Shown piece after piece: positions 62,821 to 64,000 of a DNA stretch of 64,000 nt. This DNA comes from Rhodeus uyekii (Eukaryota > Chordata > Actinopteri > Cypriniformes > Acheilognathidae). A program made the translations under genes and the position numbers. The stretch spans positions 1,917,001-1,981,000 of the forward strand of contig JAWRVZ010000028.1 in NCBI GenBank assembly GCA_037043235.1, given 5' to 3'. The notes under the pieces are model-generated. The model was not told the DNA's origin. It saw only the letters and a program-made list of their open reading frames with translations, and did no database searches. Numbering within the stretch: the stretch's first letter is position 1; each line of letters begins with the position of its first letter.

Positions 62821-62959
62821 TTCCCTGGTGGTCTGGAGAGCTCTGCGTTCGGAGCTAGAACCTGGACAGCTCATGACTTCAGACCAGGAAGGAAAAACTA
62901 TCGTGGAGCCACAGGTGCAGCAGTCACAGGAAGCAAAGGAGAAAGAGATTCCCCTTTTG
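62821..62959 (+). CDS. Short coding exon of an unidentified gene
   Basis: Bounded by an acceptor (62,820) and a donor TTG|GTAAAG (62,960). ATG at 62,873 starts 29 codons (MTSDQEGKTIVEP...EKEIPLL), ending in phase 0. The peptide is hydrophilic, rich in Gln and Glu, with no motif I know. It cannot join in frame to the MGCC exon using the acceptor-like site at 63,402, because a stop follows at once. It is probably the first coding exon of an isoform whose remaining exons lie beyond the window. Confidence 0.5.
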
Positions 62960-63385
62960 GTAAAGTATAATATTCATATTATTGATTAGTCTTTTTGAAG
63001 TGTGATAAGTAATTGTGATTTAGGGAATAAAAACCTACTAATGAAACAGACATCCCGCCCAGTTTTGGGTGTTGTGAAAGGACTTGACAGGAGTTTGTGA
63101 GAACCACCCTTGTGTTTTGGGACCTTGCCAAGTTGCTGATCCCATTCATATAATGCAAGTACCGCATCCAGGGAAGCACCAATCATTGGAGATTTTGCAT
63201 TTGAGTGATGGGCCCATGTGAGTCAGCTGTATAATTTTAAATGTGCTATTTTTGGTTTGGGGAGGGGGGCAAGCAGGCATAGCGTGCGCCTCTGTCTCTC
63301 TTTCCCTCTCTGAGGAGCTTGTGAGAGGAGCTGCACAAGTTTTTGTTCACTGGTTTGCATAGACGTCCTTTCATAAATTTTAAAT

Positions 63386-64000
63386 ATGGGGTGTTGTTTC
63401 AGCAAAGAACTGAATCCTAACCTGGTCAGTGAGAGAACAAGTCTTCTTCAGGTGGCCATTCCTGAGGGCTCCACATCGAAAGACGTCAGAGACTGTGCTT
63501 GGTCTGTCGCAGATCTTTCCGACGAGAAGCCTCCTCAAAATGGGAATGTGAATGCTGCTTTAGATACCAGTTGCAATGGTTCCTCCGCTGACTTGTCAGC
63601 ATGTCTCAACTTGATTAAAGAAGGCCGTAGCAGCGTACAGGAAGGGATGACATTTTTGGACCCTCCTGTTGGCGATCCATATATCCATGAGGCTACAGTC
63701 CAGAAAGGAAATGCCAGTGAAATGGGGAGAGACAGCAACCTCCAAATTAAGGAAACTGAAACTTTTGATTTTGTGAAACAGAGAATTGCTGAAAATGCCA
63801 TAATGAGAACAAAATGGTTTTATGATGGTCATCAGTCCTGTTCCAAAGAACGAGAGAGAACTGGAGTTGGCAAGAACACCCCCCTCAGACAAAATCCCCC
63901 GGGCATCAGTCAGTTATGCATCTCAAAGGATCAACACTCTGGTGTCTGTGTTGTTGGAAAAGAGGAACAAGTTAAGACGCAGTGGGATGTACAGTCGAAA
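63386..64000 (+). CDS. N-terminal exon of an unidentified MGCC-type acylated protein, cut by the window end
   Basis: From ATG 63,386 the frame stays open for 205 codons to the window edge. The start MGCCFSKELNPN has Gly2 for N-myristoylation followed by Cys3-Cys4 for palmitoylation, then SERTSLLQ, as in membrane-tethered proteins of the LAMTOR1/RP2 style. The rest is polar and probably disordered (KPPQNGNVNAALD, GSSADLSACLNL) with one charged, possibly helical segment FDFVKQRIAENAIMRTKWFYDG. An in-frame TAA at 63,374 and the lack of an AG between it and the ATG argue for initiation here, perhaps from a second promoter. I do not recognise the family. The opposite-strand frames are shadows. Confidence 0.7.
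   Translation, partial: MGCCFSKELNPNLVSERTSLLQVAIPEGSTSKDVRDCAWSVADLSDEKPPQNGNVNAALDTSCNGSSADLSACLNLIKEGRSSVQEGMTFLDPPVGDPYIHEATVQKGNASEMGRDSNLQIKETETFDFVKQRIAENAIMRTKWFYDGHQSCSKERERTGVGKNTPLRQNPPGISQLCISKDQHSGVCVVGKEEQVKTQWDVQSK

Noticed and set aside
1..64000. Endogenous retrovirus or viral insertion
   Set aside because: No LTR pair, gag, protease, reverse transcriptase or envelope-like frame was seen; all clear mobile elements are DNA transposons, SINEs or LINE 3' ends.

Overview
This is vertebrate nuclear DNA from a bony fish, almost certainly a cyprinid. Genes have many short exons with GT-AG introns. The noncoding DNA is AT-rich and full of hAT, Tigger/pogo and Tc1-like transposon remnants, tRNA-derived SINEs and the 'aaagggatagttca'-type dispersed repeats familiar from carp- and zebrafish-like genomes. 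I see no bacterial, viral or CRISPR feature, and no sign of a new multi-gene system. The interest lies in gene duplication, nested transposons and gene order.

Left third (1-28,800). After about 6 kb of repeat-rich DNA, with a possible minus-strand CpG-type first exon near 4.7-4.9 kb, come two tandem plus-strand copies of a five-exon neutral cholesterol ester hydrolase gene (nceh1-like, 6,483-11,961 and 13,960-17,644). An 8.5-kb gene-free stretch follows, then a complete five-exon TRAIL-type TNF ligand gene (tnfsf10, 26,114-28,774). NCEH1 next to TNFSF10 matches human 3q26.31.

Middle (31,800-51,400). Two minus-strand genes: msl2 (RING E3 ligase of the MSL complex, two coding exons, with TCTCGCGAGA-type motifs upstream) and stag1 (cohesin SA subunit, 33 coding exons reconstructed with a continuous frame, 1,256 aa). 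In human, MSL2 and STAG1 flank PCCB at 3q22.3; no PCCB exon was seen between them here.

Right end (51,400-64,000). This holds stag1 5' UTR sequence, a long gene-free region, a probable stag1 first exon and CpG-rich promoter (58.5-58.98 kb), and then a plus-strand gene I cannot name. That gene has a GC-box promoter, a noncoding first exon, a 29-codon exon, and a separate long exon starting MGCCFSKE (acylation signal) that runs off the window.

Exon boundaries were read by eye from reading-frame continuity, splice consensus and family knowledge. No alignment or database search was run. The genes do not form one pathway; they are neighbours through conserved synteny.
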